The position numbers and the translations under genes were made by a program. Below the pieces are notes generated by a model that saw nothing but the letters and a program-made list of their open reading frames with translations, had not been told where the DNA came from and made no database searches. This document shows, in pieces, positions 56,261 to 64,000 of a stretch of DNA of 64,000 nt. Each line of letters begins with the position of its first letter. Position 1 is the stretch's first letter. Source of the stretch: Clostridia bacterium (GTDB lineage Bacteria > Bacillota > Clostridia > UMGS1810); the NCBI GenBank assembly GCA_017436905.1, contig JAFSCF010000012.1, positions 62,001 through 126,000 on the forward strand, read 5' to 3'.

Positions 56261-58369
56261 CTATACGTAAAATAGCATGTCTGAATACGAAGGTATAGGC
56301 CACATATCTCTGCCTACTACCGATTCCATATAATCTCCAATAACTCTTAAAGAATCCATGATAGCAAGAGTATCATCTCTGTAAAACTGTGCAAGATAAG
56401 CAATATCGTCTGTGATATGCTCGGCTTTATCAATGGACAATTTTAGTTTGTCCAAAGTAGAGCCAAATCTTGCAATTGCATCTGTAATATTTTTAAGCAT
56501 CTCCTCCTGTACTGATGTATCCGCATTAGGTGCGGCTGTTTTAATCTTTATTATGTTATCGCTGAGCGCCGTGGAAAATCTGAGGGCTGCCGGCAGGATA
56601 TCCTTTGCCGCCATGTCTACCATAGTGAGAGCCTCAATGTGAATAACCTTGGCGTATTTCTCCAGTTTGATTTCATAGCGTGAACTCAATTCTGTCTGAG
56701 TATACACACCGTGTTTACTAAACAATTCTACAGTCTGCGGAGAAATAAACTCGCCAATGGCGTCAACGGTGTTGTCTATATTGGGAAGACCACGTCTTTT
56801 TGCTTCTTCCACCCATTCATCTGAATAGCCGTTGCCATTAAAGATAACTCGTCTGTGCTCACGGATAGAGCGCTGAACCACATTGTGCAAAGCGGTATTG
56901 AAATCGCTTGCATTTTCAAGTTCGTCAGCCATATCCGAAAGCGTATCGGCAACGATTGTGTTTATAATAGTACACGGTCCCGCAATGGACGCATTTGAGC
57001 CAACCATACGGAACTCAAACTTATTGCCGGTAAAGGCAAATGGCGAAGTCCTGTTTCTGTCGGCAGTGTCTTTTCTGAAATGCGGAAGCGTGCTTACGCC
57101 AACGTCTAAGCGAACACGTTCTGTATCGCCGGACGGATTGTCGCAAACAATATTATCAAGTATTTCTTCAAGTTGCTCGCCCAAAAAGATTGATATAATT
57201 GCGGGCGGAGCCTCGTTAGCACCCAAACGATGGTCGTTACCTGCACTTGCGGCAGATGCACGCAACAATGGTGCGTGTTTATCGATAGCCTCTATAACAG
57301 CGCAAAGGAACAGCAAAAACTGTGCATTTTCGCTTGGTGTTTTACCGGGGTCTAAAAGATTCTGACCGTCGTCTGTGCTCAAAGACCAGTTTACGTGTTT
57401 GCCCGAACCGTTTACACCGTTAAAGGGACGTTCATGCATAAGGCAGGCAAAATTATGCCTGTGTGCGATTCTTTTTAAAGTTGACATTGTAAGTTGGTTA
57501 TGGTCTGTAGCAATATTACAACTGCTGTAAATAGGTGCAAGTTCGTGCTGGCTGGGTGCAGCCTCGTTATGCTTTGTTTTTGCAGAAACACCCATTTTCC
57601 AAAGTTCACGGTCTACATCGCTCATATAAGATGCAACACGTTCTTTAAGTGTGCCGAAATAGTGGTCGTCAAGTTCCTGACCCTTGGGCGGTTTCTGTCC
57701 AAAAAGAGTTCTGCCCGTAAATTTAAGATCAAGACGTTTTTCGTACAAGTCTTTATCTACAAGAAAATACTCCTGCTCAGGACCGATACAAACGGTTATA
57801 TTTTTAGTTTCTTTATTAAACAGTTTTAAAATTCGCTTAGCCTGAACATTTATCGCCTCGCACGAGCGCAAAAGCGGTGTCTTTTTATCCAGTGCCTCAC
57901 CGGTGTACGAACAAAATGCCGTAGGAATACACAATGTAACACCCGACAAATCCTCCTGCAAAAATGCAGGCGATGTGCAATCCCAAGCGGTATAGCCCCT
58001 TGCCTCAAACGTAGAGCGAAGTCCGCCCGACGGGAATGACGATGCATCAGGCTCGCCTTTTATGAGTTCTTTACCCGAAAATTCCATAATAGCACCGCCG
58101 TTAGGTGTTGGCGAGATAAAGGAATCGTGCTTTTCTGCAGTAATGCCCGTAAGTGGCTGGAACCAGTGGGTATAATGGGTTGCACCTTTTTCAATCGCCC
58201 AGTCTTTCATAGCACCGGCAACAACCTCTGCCACAGAACTGTCCAACGGCAAAGATTCGTCAATGCTCTTTTTAAGTGCGTTGTAAGTGTCTTTAGGAAG
58301 ACGCTCTTTCATAACACGGTCATTAAAAACATTACTGCCGAAAATATCTATGGGATTACAAGAACTCAT
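56261..58369 (-). CDS. glnN: type III glutamine synthetase
   Basis: A 702-residue enzyme of the large GSIII class (usual length about 700). It starts [97 protein letters not shown] and [21 protein letters not shown] are class blocks holding the metal and glutamate sites. It makes glutamine from glutamate, ammonia and ATP. I start at ATG 58369; the frame to 58408 reads into the upstream stem-loop. No PII or glnR gene is adjacent. Confidence 0.96.
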   Translation of the reverse strand: MSSCNPIDIFGSNVFNDRVMKERLPKDTYNALKKSIDESLPLDSSVAEVVAGAMKDWAIEKGATHYTHWFQPLTGITAEKHDSFISPTPNGGAIMEFSGKELIKGEPDASSFPSGGLRSTFEARGYTAWDCTSPAFLQEDLSGVTLCIPTAFCSYTGEALDKKTPLLRSCEAINVQAKRILKLFNKETKNITVCIGPEQEYFLVDKDLYEKRLDLKFTGRTLFGQKPPKGQELDDHYFGTLKERVASYMSDVDRELWKMGVSAKTKHNEAAPSQHELAPIYSSCNIATDHNQLTMSTLKRIAHRHNFACLMHERPFNGVNGSGKHVNWSLSTDDGQNLLDPGKTPSENAQFLLFLCAVIEAIDKHAPLLRASAASAGNDHRLGANEAPPAIISIFLGEQLEEILDNIVCDNPSGDTERVRLDVGVSTLPHFRKDTADRNRTSPFAFTGNKFEFRMVGSNASIAGPCTIINTIVADTLSDMADELENASDFNTALHNVVQRSIREHRRVIFNGNGYSDEWVEEAKRRGLPNIDNTVDAIGEFISPQTVELFSKHGVYTQTELSSRYEIKLEKYAKVIHIEALTMVDMAAKDILPAALRFSTALSDNIIKIKTAAPNADTSVQEEMLKNITDAIARFGSTLDKLKLSIDKAEHITDDIAYLAQFYRDDTLAIMDSLRVIGDYMESVVGRDMWPIPSYSDMLFYV

Positions 58370-58398
58370 TTGCTTCACTGCCTTTCTGTATTCATTAC

Positions 58399-58428
58399 AA
58401 GACGACAAACATTTCTGTTTGTCGTCTT
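58399..58428 (-). other. perfect 13-bp stem-loop in the glnN leader
   Basis: AAGACGACAAACA and TGTTTGTCGTCTT (58399-58411 with 58416-58428) around GAAA on the minus strand, a GNRA tetraloop. No T-run follows (GTAATG), so it does not look like a terminator for the VOC gene; it lies about 30 bases before glnN. Confidence 0.6.
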
Positions 58429-58442
58429 CTTAAAATCATATA

Positions 58443-58829
58443 TTAAATAAGAGGTTCAGGACGGGATATAAGATGCAGAATGTTACCTGCAATATCTCTG
58501 AAGAAAATAGTTTTTACACCGCTTGAAGATGTAACTTCATCGGCAACTATTTCAGTATCGGCTCCTTTAAGTTTAGCAACAACAGCATCAAAATCCGAAA
58601 CAGTTAATGCAATATGCCTGAGCCCTGCATCGGTAAGCGCAGGATTAGACAGCATATCATCAGATGCTTTGCATATTTCAATCATGCTTTTATCGGCAAA
58701 CGCCACAAAATATGTACCCTTAGACGTGTTTTCGTATGCAATGGTGCAACCAAACATATCAATATACCAGTCTGCTAATGCTTTGGAATCTTTTGCATAA
58801 AGTCCAATGTGCTCGATACCTGTTACCAT
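58443..58829 (-). CDS. VOC (glyoxalase/bleomycin-resistance) family protein
   Basis: A 128-residue protein with one VOC domain: GIEHIGLYAKDSKALADWYIDMFGCTIAYE at the start and GLRHIALTVSDFDAVVAKLKGADTEIVADEV, FRDIAGNILHLISRP. Metal ligands HIG, HIA and E/H near the end fit the fold. Substrate unknown. It lies upstream of glnN and could share its transcript. Confidence 0.88.
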   Translation of the reverse strand: MVTGIEHIGLYAKDSKALADWYIDMFGCTIAYENTSKGTYFVAFADKSMIEICKASDDMLSNPALTDAGLRHIALTVSDFDAVVAKLKGADTEIVADEVTSSSGVKTIFFRDIAGNILHLISRPEPLI

Positions 58830-58870
58830 TTAAAACTTCCCCCTATTGTAAATCATCTCATGTTATTTTA

Positions 58871-58899
58871 ATTATACAATAGCGCAAGGTTTAAATCAA
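58871..58899 (-). promoter_or_regulatory. sigma-A promoter of the VOC-glnN unit
   Basis: TTGATT and TATAAT on the minus strand with a 17-bp spacer, about 40 bases before ATG 58829. Confidence 0.7.
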
Positions 58900-58938
58900 G
58901 ACAATTTTTGAGCAAAAATGGCATTTTTTTGATATTCG

Positions 58939-59292
58939 TCAATTATTGCTAATTTCAAGTTGTTTTTTAACGTAGTTTACTGTTTTATATATAAATTCTT
59001 TATTCGTAAAATGCAACCGGCAGTTACTTTCTGCTCCGGTAAGTCGCCTGATATTATCATTCCCAATCTGGCAGGCGTCAGATATAGCCATACGCATAGC
59101 ACGTTCGACTGCCTGCGATGATGTGGCAAATTTTTTTGCCAGATACGGATACAGCGTTTTTGTTATACCTACAACTTCACCGTTGCAGGTTAACATATAT
59201 ACAACCGCTTCTAAAACATATGTATAACCTATACGAATTGAGGAAAAACCCAATTGTTCCACTATCTCTGCAACTTTGTAATTCAAATTCAT
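58939..59292 (-). CDS. stand-alone Spo0A C-terminal (DNA-binding) domain protein
   Basis: A 117-residue protein that aligns with the whole DNA-binding half of Spo0A without any receiver domain: VAEIVEQLGFSSIRIGYTYVLEAVVYML, GITKTLYPYLAKKFATSSQAVERAMRMAISDA, with the recognition helix in SSQAVERAMRMAI. The last 20 residues differ from true Spo0A. Without a receiver it cannot be phosphorylated, so it may bind 0A boxes all the time or compete with Spo0A. ATG 59292 is chosen on homology; the ribosome site is weak and ATG 59310 is possible. Confidence 0.85.
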   Translation of the reverse strand: MNLNYKVAEIVEQLGFSSIRIGYTYVLEAVVYMLTCNGEVVGITKTLYPYLAKKFATSSQAVERAMRMAISDACQIGNDNIRRLTGAESNCRLHFTNKEFIYKTVNYVKKQLEISNN

Positions 59293-59334
59293 ACACACAC
59301 ATCCCGCCATATAAATTTTACCGCATAGTTAGCC

Positions 59335-59376
59335 ATTATATAATATGTCTGCAAACAAAAGTAACAAAATGTCGAA
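59335..59376 (-). promoter_or_regulatory. 0A box and -10 of the Spo0A_C gene
   Basis: TGTCGAA on the plus strand (59370-59376) is an exact core 0A box. On the minus strand TATAAT is at 59340-59335 with no good -35; the box centre is about 45 bases upstream of the expected start point, as in Spo0A-activated promoters. Confidence 0.6.
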
Positions 59377-59425
59377 TGACGATCTATTTTGTTAGAGTCA
59401 ATATGATTTATGAGCGTTTTATGCA

Positions 59426-59471
59426 AATTAAAAGCACGCATTGCATAAATATGCAATGCGTGCTTTTAATT
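59426..59471. terminator. perfect 21-bp hairpin in the divergent gap between the Spo0A_C and HTH genes
   Basis: Arms 59426-59446 and 59451-59471 are exact inverse complements around AAAT, with a GCACGCATTGCAT core and T4 ends on both strands. It looks like a bidirectional terminator, but neither neighbour gene reads toward it. The rest of the gap (59293-59594) holds no protein-coding gene that I can see. Confidence 0.7.
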
Positions 59472-59594
59472 AATTTGTTGATATTTTCTACTATAACACA
59501 TATTTTTCTGTTTGTCAACAGGCAAATTAGGTTTTTTACAAGGTTTAAAATCATCACAATTCCATACAATATTATATTGAGGTGACTTAATATT

Positions 59595-59822
59595 ATGGAC
59601 TTAAAATATTATGATGAATACAGAGCATTAGGGCTGAACATCGCCCATTACAGAAAAGACCGCCGTTACACACAATTACAACTTGCAGAGAAAATCAATA
59701 TCGACAGAAGCCACATGAGTGCAATAGAAATTGCTAGTGTGGGAGTTTCTTTAGATGTTGTGTTTAAAATTTGTGAAGCATTGGAAGTTTCGCCAAAAGA
59801 TTTATTTGATTTCAGATATTAG
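59595..59822 (+). CDS. XRE family helix-turn-helix protein
   Basis: A 75-residue protein that is one Cro/C1-type HTH domain: LGLNIAHYRKDRRYTQLQLAEKINIDRSHMSAIE and VVFKICEALEVSPKDLFDFRY. No effector domain. ATG 59595 follows GAGGTGA with a 10-base gap. Target unknown. Confidence 0.88.
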   Translation: MDLKYYDEYRALGLNIAHYRKDRRYTQLQLAEKINIDRSHMSAIEIASVGVSLDVVFKICEALEVSPKDLFDFRY

Positions 59823-59884
59823 TTATTTTTTTATCCTTACACAAATAAGATTGTAGTAACCTGATTTTTTAAGGAGTAGATACT

Positions 59885-60670
59885 ATGAAACTATTTGTTA
59901 CAAGTAAGGATAATCTTATAATCTACTTTCTCATCATTGTTCTGCTTAGCGGATTAATTCTGTTTAACCACGACGCCGTGGCAGAAGTTTTTGAAAATGC
60001 ATCACCAAAACGTGACCTGCCCATATACTGTGTAGATAAGGGCGACGAGAAAATATGCTCTATATCTTTTGATGCAGCGTGGGGCAACGAAGACACTGCC
60101 GAACTTATATCAATACTGGAAAAGTATAATGTTAAAGCGACTTTTTTTGTTGTCGGTGCGTGGGTGGATAAATATCCGGAATCTGTTAAGCAACTGCACG
60201 ACGCCGGGCACGAGATTATGAACCACTCGGACTCTCATCCGCATATGACGAAACTCGATGCCGAGGGTATAAAAAAAGAAATCAATTCGTGTTCTGACAA
60301 AATACAAGCGATAACAGGTGTGCGCCCTACTCTTTTCCGTCCGCCGTACGGCGACTATAACGACAGAGTAGTTGCCTCTGCAAGAGAGATTAACCACTAT
60401 ACAATCCAGTGGGACGTAGACAGCCTCGACTGGAAAGACCTTGAGCCTTCTGCTATATACGACCGTGTAACAAAGCGTGTGGCACCGGGGTCTATAGTGT
60501 TGTTTCACAATGCCGCTAAAAATACGCCTGCGGCACTTCCTCGGATACTGGAAAAACTTATATCCGACGGTTATAAAATAGTGCCTATATCGGAAATTAT
60601 CTATAAAGAAAATTACAAAATTGACAATTCGGGCAGACAGATACCATTGCCGGCGGAACAAGTTAATTGA
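59885..60670 (+). CDS. pdaB: PdaB-type polysaccharide deacetylase
   Basis: A 261-residue protein with an N-terminal membrane helix (LIIYFLIIVLLSGLILF) and a NodB domain: FDAAWG (motif 1), HSDSHPHM (motif 2, metal histidines), RPPYGDYN (motif 3), WDVDSLDWKD (motif 4) and VLFHN. It matches sporulation PdaB, which in Bacillus is needed for stable dormancy. AAGGAG precedes ATG 59885. It starts a small plus-strand group. Confidence 0.9.
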   Translation: MKLFVTSKDNLIIYFLIIVLLSGLILFNHDAVAEVFENASPKRDLPIYCVDKGDEKICSISFDAAWGNEDTAELISILEKYNVKATFFVVGAWVDKYPESVKQLHDAGHEIMNHSDSHPHMTKLDAEGIKKEINSCSDKIQAITGVRPTLFRPPYGDYNDRVVASAREINHYTIQWDVDSLDWKDLEPSAIYDRVTKRVAPGSIVLFHNAAKNTPAALPRILEKLISDGYKIVPISEIIYKENYKIDNSGRQIPLPAEQVN

Positions 60671-60716
60671 AACTTTTATGCACACGCACATATAATGTGT
60701 AGTGAGGTGATTTTCT

Positions 60717-60923
60717 TTGGATATTAATAATATGACCGTGGGGCAGGTGCTTGCCAACGAGAAAGCGAAATCAATTTTGGCAAGAGAGTTCCCCACTCTT
60801 ATAAATACACCGATAGTTAAACTATACAGTTCAAAAACTGTAAAACAAGTTCTCGCCCTTGCAGCCGGCAAAGTGCCACAGGATAAAATACAACGCATAA
60901 TAAAAGAACTGGAACAAGTATAA
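60717..60923 (+). CDS. small helical domain protein, as found at the C-terminus of some glycosidases
   Basis: A 68-residue protein, MTVGQVLANEKAKSILAREFPTLINTP...VKQVLALAAGKVPQDKIQRIIKEL. The pattern (gxlLANpkakavLek.fP) is one I know as a small tail domain on gut glycosidases, here on its own. Function unknown. Start is TTG 60717, 7 bases after GAGGTGA, 46 bases after pdaB, probably co-transcribed. Confidence 0.7.
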   Translation: MDINNMTVGQVLANEKAKSILAREFPTLINTPIVKLYSSKTVKQVLALAAGKVPQDKIQRIIKELEQV

Positions 60924-60944
60924 TATAACCAACATCGGTCAAAT

Positions 60945-61002
60945 ATTACAATACCATAGTATTTTTAATTTGTCAAGCGTTTTCGTACAATAGTATTGTA
61001 AT
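60945..61002. promoter_or_regulatory. operator-like repeats before the second XRE gene
   Basis: TACAATA-G-TATTGTA at 60986-61000 is a perfect 7-1-7 palindrome, and ATTACAATAC at 60945-60954 is the inverse of GTATTGTAAT at 60993-61002. The TATTGT lies where a -10 would be (TTGTCA at 60970-60975). This fits self-repression by the HTH protein. Confidence 0.6.
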
Positions 61003-61023
61003 AATTTTATCGAGGTGAAGATT

Positions 61024-61296
61024 TTGTTTAACGAAAATATTAAAAATCTGCGTATTGCCGGCGGAATGAACCAAGTTCAACTTGCCAAAAAATTAGGAGT
61101 AAGCAAACAAACTATTTCTAATTGGGAAAATGACAATATACTTCCATCAGTAGAAATGTTAATCAATATAGCAAAGTGTTTTTCTGTAAGCCTTGACTAT
61201 TTGATGGGGTTTGACAATCAAAAATATATTAATGTAACCGGTTTATCGGATAAACAAATATCCAATATACAAAGCATCATAAACGATATGAAATAA
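61024..61296 (+). CDS. XRE family helix-turn-helix protein with short tail
   Basis: A 90-residue protein: IKNLRIAGGMNQVQLAKKLGVSKQTISNWENDNILPSVEMLINIAKCFSVSLDYLMG is a Cro/C1-type HTH and the last 25 residues form a short helix, perhaps for dimerisation. TTG 61024 lies 6 bases after GAGGTG; GTG 61015 overlaps that site. Palindromes just upstream suggest autoregulation. Confidence 0.88.
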   Translation: MFNENIKNLRIAGGMNQVQLAKKLGVSKQTISNWENDNILPSVEMLINIAKCFSVSLDYLMGFDNQKYINVTGLSDKQISNIQSIINDMK

Positions 61297-61300
61297 ATTA

Positions 61301-61330
61301 AAGCACACCGTTTTTTAATACGGTGTGTTT
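61301..61330 (+). terminator. intrinsic terminator of the second XRE gene
   Basis: AAGCACACCG pairs with CGGTGTGTTT (one G-U) around a 10-base loop and ends in T-rich sequence. Confidence 0.7.
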
Positions 61331-61349
61331 TGTTTTGTGTAAAAAATTC

Positions 61350-61378
61350 TTTACAAAACAGTCGATTTAATGTATAAT
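61350..61378 (+). promoter_or_regulatory. sigma-A promoter of nfnAB
   Basis: TTTACA at 61350-61355 and TATAAT at 61373-61378 with a 17-bp spacer. Confidence 0.75.
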
Positions 61379-61421
61379 ATTTAGATGTGTTACAGACATT
61401 TGGAAAGAAGGCTTTAAACAG

Positions 61422-62270
61422 ATGTTTAAAATTTTAAAAAAGCGTGCTTTAAACGAGCAGGTTAAACTTTTAGAAATTGAAGCACCGCTTATTGCTAAAA
61501 AAGCAGAACCGGGTCAGTTTATAATTCTGCGTATTAACGAAGATGGCGAACGCATACCCTTAACCATCGCAGATTTTGACAGAGAACGCGGCACGGTTAC
61601 TATAATATTTCAGGAAGTCGGTATGACAACCAAACTACTTGGCACTTTAAACGAGGGCGACGCACTGCTTGATTTTGTAGGTCCGCTTGGCGTGGCATCA
61701 CATCTTGAAGGATACAAAAAAGTAGCCGTTATAGGCGGCGGTTTGGGAACTGCTATCGCCTACCCTCAGGCAAAAAAACTTCACTCTTTGGGGGCTGAGG
61801 TAGATTCTATTATAGGTTTCAGGAACAAAGACCTGATTATACTGGAAGACGAAGTCAAAGCGGTAAGCACGAATACATTCGTTACCACAGACGACGGCTC
61901 AAACGGTTGCAAAGGATTTGTGTCGGACGTACTTAAAAGTAATATTGAAGCAGGTGCAAACTACGACCTTGTTATAGCGATAGGTCCGCTTATTATGATG
62001 AAAGTTGTATGTGATGTTACAAAACAATACGGAATTAAAACAATAGTAAGTATGAACCCTGTTATGATTGACGGAACTGGTATGTGCGGCGGATGCAGAG
62101 TGTTAGTCGGCGGCGAAACAAAGTTTGCCTGCGTTGACGGCCCTGACTTTGACGGTCATCTGGTGGACTTTGACTCTGCTATGAACAGACAGAAAATGTT
62201 CAAAAGCGAAGAGGCGCAAAGTTCTGAGCACAAATGCCGCATAGGATTGGGAGGTAAATGCAATGGCTAA
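61422..62270 (+). CDS. nfnA: NADH-dependent reduced ferredoxin:NADP oxidoreductase subunit A
   Basis: A 282-residue FAD/NAD protein of the sulfide dehydrogenase/ferredoxin-NADP reductase type. FIILRINEDGERIPLTIAD binds FAD, VIGGGLGTAIAYPQAKKL binds NAD and the C-terminal CGGCRVLVGGETKFAC cysteines bind a 2Fe-2S cluster. With NfnB it couples NADH, NADPH and ferredoxin by electron bifurcation. The stop overlaps nfnB by 8 bases. Confidence 0.92.
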   Translation: MFKILKKRALNEQVKLLEIEAPLIAKKAEPGQFIILRINEDGERIPLTIADFDRERGTVTIIFQEVGMTTKLLGTLNEGDALLDFVGPLGVASHLEGYKKVAVIGGGLGTAIAYPQAKKLHSLGAEVDSIIGFRNKDLIILEDEVKAVSTNTFVTTDDGSNGCKGFVSDVLKSNIEAGANYDLVIAIGPLIMMKVVCDVTKQYGIKTIVSMNPVMIDGTGMCGGCRVLVGGETKFACVDGPDFDGHLVDFDSAMNRQKMFKSEEAQSSEHKCRIGLGGKCNG

Positions 62271-63651
62271 TATGTGTCCTACAAAAACCCCCATGCCCGA
62301 ACAGGCACCAACAGTAAGAAACAAAAATTTTAAAGAAGTTGCACTTGGATATACTCCCGATCAAGCAATAGAAGAAGCAAAACGATGCCTCAACTGCAAG
62401 AACAAACCGTGTGTAAGCGGTTGCCCCGTAAATGTTAAAATCCCAGATTTTTTAGCATTTATAGCAGAGGGTGAATTTGAAAAAGCGTATCTTAAAATTA
62501 CAGAAACCAATGCTCTTCCGGCAATATGCGGAAGAGTGTGCCCTCAGGAAAATCAGTGCGAGGGTAAGTGCGTACGAGGATTAAAAGGTGAGAGTGTTGC
62601 CATAGGCAGGCTTGAACGTTTTGCAGCAGATTACTACAGAGAAAACTGCATCGCCAAAACTAATAAACCCACCTCAAACGGCAAAAAAGTAGCCGTTATA
62701 GGCGGCGGTCCCGCATCACTCAGTTGTGCAGGGGATTTGGCAAAAAAAGGTTATTCCGTAACAATATTTGAAGCATTCCACACAGCGGGCGGTGTACTGA
62801 TGTACGGCATACCTGAATTCAGGCTTCCAAAAGACATTGTGTGCAAAGAAATTGACAACCTTAGAAACATTGGCGTGGATATTCAAACGAATATGGTTAT
62901 CGGCAAAATACTCTCTGTTGACGAGATTTTAGAGTCCGGTTACGACGCAGTATTTATAGGTACCGGTGCCGGTCTGCCTAAGTTTATGGGGATTGATGGC
63001 GAAGCACTTAACGGCGTATACTCCGCTAACGAATTTTTAACACGTATCAACCTTATGAAAGCATATAAATTCCCCGAAACCGACACACCCGTTAAGGTGG
63101 GCAAAAACGTAGCGGTTATCGGCGGCGGAAATGTTGCTATGGATGCCGCAAGATGTGCAAAACGTCTTGGTGCAGAAAATGTGTACATCGTATACAGACG
63201 CAGCGAAGACGAAATGCCTGCACGCAACGAGGAAATTCACCACGCAAAAGAAGAAGAAATTGTTTTTAAAACACTTACAAACCCGACACGTATAATCGGC
63301 GAAGACGGCTGGGTTAAAGGTCTTGAATGTGTCGATATGGAACTCGGCGAGCATGATGCATCTGGTAGAAGACGCCCTGTAGAAAAGAAAGATTCTCAGC
63401 ACATTATAGACGTGCAAACCGTTATTATGGCAATAGGTCAGTCACCAAATCCGCTGATTAAATCAACTACTGACGGGCTTGCTACACAGCCGTGGGGCGG
63501 TATAATAGCCGACGAGCAAACCTGCGCAACCAGCAAAGAAGGCGTGTATGCCGGTGGCGACACAGTAACAGGCGCTGCGACAGTAATACTTGCAATGGGT
63601 GCAGGCAAAAAAGCCGCAGCAGCAATTGATGAATACATTAAAAATAAATAA
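62263..63651 (+). CDS. nfnB: NfnB / glutamate synthase small-subunit-like FAD and iron-sulfur protein
   Basis: A 462-residue protein with two 4Fe-4S cysteine groups (CLNCKNKPCVSGCPVN and CGRVCPQENQCEGKC), FAD motif VIGGGPASLSCAGDLAKKG and NADPH motif VIGGGNVAMDAARCAKRLG, ending YAGGDTVTGAATVILAMGAGKKAA. It is also annotated as gltA or GltD-like; next to nfnA the Nfn role is the better call. Terminator at 63656. Confidence 0.93.
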   Translation: MANMCPTKTPMPEQAPTVRNKNFKEVALGYTPDQAIEEAKRCLNCKNKPCVSGCPVNVKIPDFLAFIAEGEFEKAYLKITETNALPAICGRVCPQENQCEGKCVRGLKGESVAIGRLERFAADYYRENCIAKTNKPTSNGKKVAVIGGGPASLSCAGDLAKKGYSVTIFEAFHTAGGVLMYGIPEFRLPKDIVCKEIDNLRNIGVDIQTNMVIGKILSVDEILESGYDAVFIGTGAGLPKFMGIDGEALNGVYSANEFLTRINLMKAYKFPETDTPVKVGKNVAVIGGGNVAMDAARCAKRLGAENVYIVYRRSEDEMPARNEEIHHAKEEEIVFKTLTNPTRIIGEDGWVKGLECVDMELGEHDASGRRRPVEKKDSQHIIDVQTVIMAIGQSPNPLIKSTTDGLATQPWGGIIADEQTCATSKEGVYAGGDTVTGAATVILAMGAGKKAAAAIDEYIKNK

Positions 63652-63655
63652 TTTT

Positions 63656-63686
63656 AAAAGGAAAGCAATTATGCTTTCCTTTTTTA
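63656..63686 (+). terminator. intrinsic terminator of nfnAB
   Basis: AAAAGGAAAGC/GCTTTCCTTTT with a 6-base loop and T6. Confidence 0.88.
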
Positions 63687-63755
63687 TTTATCTTTGGAAT
63701 CACAAAATTGATATTCCAACCTAACACCAGTAAATAATCCAGCATCAAAATTCAT
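63684..63755 (-). CDS. possible 23-residue small protein
   Basis: ATG 63755 with GGGGGA 6 bases upstream starts MNFDAGLFTGVRLEYQFCDS and ends after DK-type residues at TAA 63686-63684. It resembles nothing I know. A weak promoter (TTGAGT-17-TATGTA) lies upstream on the same strand and shares the TTGAGTT repeats with the divergent HTH gene. It may be chance. Confidence 0.3.
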   Translation of the reverse strand: MNFDAGLFTGVRLEYQFCDSKDK

Positions 63756-63802
63756 AACTATTCCCCCATTACACTTATGATACATAGCAAAACTAAAAAG
63801 CC

Positions 63803-63878
63803 AACTCAATTAAGGTAATTATTTTAACTCAAAAGCGGTAAACTCAAATTATCATATATAAATGAGGTGATTTGAGTT
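63803..63878. promoter_or_regulatory. AACTCAA repeats upstream of the last HTH gene
   Basis: AACTCAA occurs at 63803-63809, 63826-63832 and 63841-63847, and its inverse TTGAGTT at 63872-63878, reaching into the TTG start of the HTH gene. Such repeats may be operator sites. Confidence 0.5.
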
Positions 63879-64000
63879 GAATATTGGCGAAGCAGTAAAA
63901 TTAAGAATTTTAGAATTGTGCAAAAACAAAAATATCACTGTAAACAAACTTGCTATTATATGCGGAATAATGCAATCAACATTAAACAATATAATAAGCG
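63877..64000 (+). CDS. XRE-type helix-turn-helix protein, N-terminal part (runs off the window)
   Basis: TTG 63877, 6 bases after GAGGTGA, starts NIGEAVKLRILELCKNKN, then ITVNKLAIICGIMQSTLNNIIS, a Cro/C1-type HTH start. The gene is open at the window end, so its length and tail are unknown. Confidence 0.75.
   Translation, partial: MNIGEAVKLRILELCKNKNITVNKLAIICGIMQSTLNNIIS

Noticed and set aside
58939-59310. Full spo0A gene
   Set aside because: No receiver domain precedes the DNA-binding domain; the upstream region is non-coding.

Overview
The window is typical of a spore-forming, low-GC Clostridia chromosome (Firmicutes), probably an uncultured gut relative of the Oscillospirales/Monoglobales; I cannot name the species. 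The signs are a complete S10-spc-alpha ribosomal cluster in Gram-positive order (with map, a KOW protein, infA and rpmJ), GatCAB amidotransferase, sporulation genes (spoIIID, a SpoIVFA/SpoIVFB-like pair, spoIIM, a PdaB-type deacetylase, a stand-alone Spo0A DNA-binding domain), a type III glutamine synthetase, NfnAB, AG-rich ribosome sites with frequent TTG/GTG starts, and sigma-A promoters with 16-18 bp spacers.

Layout. 1-9.3 kb: the 5' end of recJ, then a DUF554 membrane protein, spoIIID, a YitT protein, queH, an acyltransferase, an AlkD-like protein, gatCAB and a DMT transporter. 9.3-15.4 kb: one minus-strand operon running from the M23/SpoIVFA-like gene through spoIVFB and two radical-SAM-linked genes to ligA. 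15.5-16.6 kb: a secreted metallo-beta-lactamase-fold lipoprotein with a DUF3006 protein. 16.7-32.8 kb: thirty ribosomal and associated genes, all minus, from a strong promoter at 32.8 kb. 32.9-39 kb: spoIIM, proC, hup and the polyamine transporter potABCD. 39.1-45.6 kb: DUF4091 protein, metallophosphoesterase, a CAT-anticodon tRNA, an unusual solute-binding-like lipoprotein and a GH28 enzyme. 45.8-51.8 kb: a minus operon with a DHHW/MBOAT/DHHW O-acylation module followed by B6-kinase, ECF-S and radical SAM genes. 51.9-54.3 kb: a D,D-carboxypeptidase homologue lacking its catalytic residues, then acpP-rnc. 54.4-59.3 kb: Na/Pi symporter, glnN, a VOC protein and the Spo0A_C gene. 59.6-64 kb: small HTH regulators, the deacetylase and nfnAB.

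Most genes are housekeeping. I found no CRISPR array, prophage or insertion sequence, and no clearly new defence or biosynthetic system. The unusual points are: rplB, whose only start consistent with the conserved L2 N-terminus is ATT; a spoIVFB without a standard start next to its ribosome site; stem-loops that bury the ribosome sites of spoIIID and spoIIM; a Spo0A_C paralogue behind a 0A box and a promoter lacking a -35; a catalytically dead carboxypeptidase next to an O-acylation operon; and a lipoprotein joining one solute-binding lobe to an endolysin-type tail. All calls come from reading the sequence; no database search was run.
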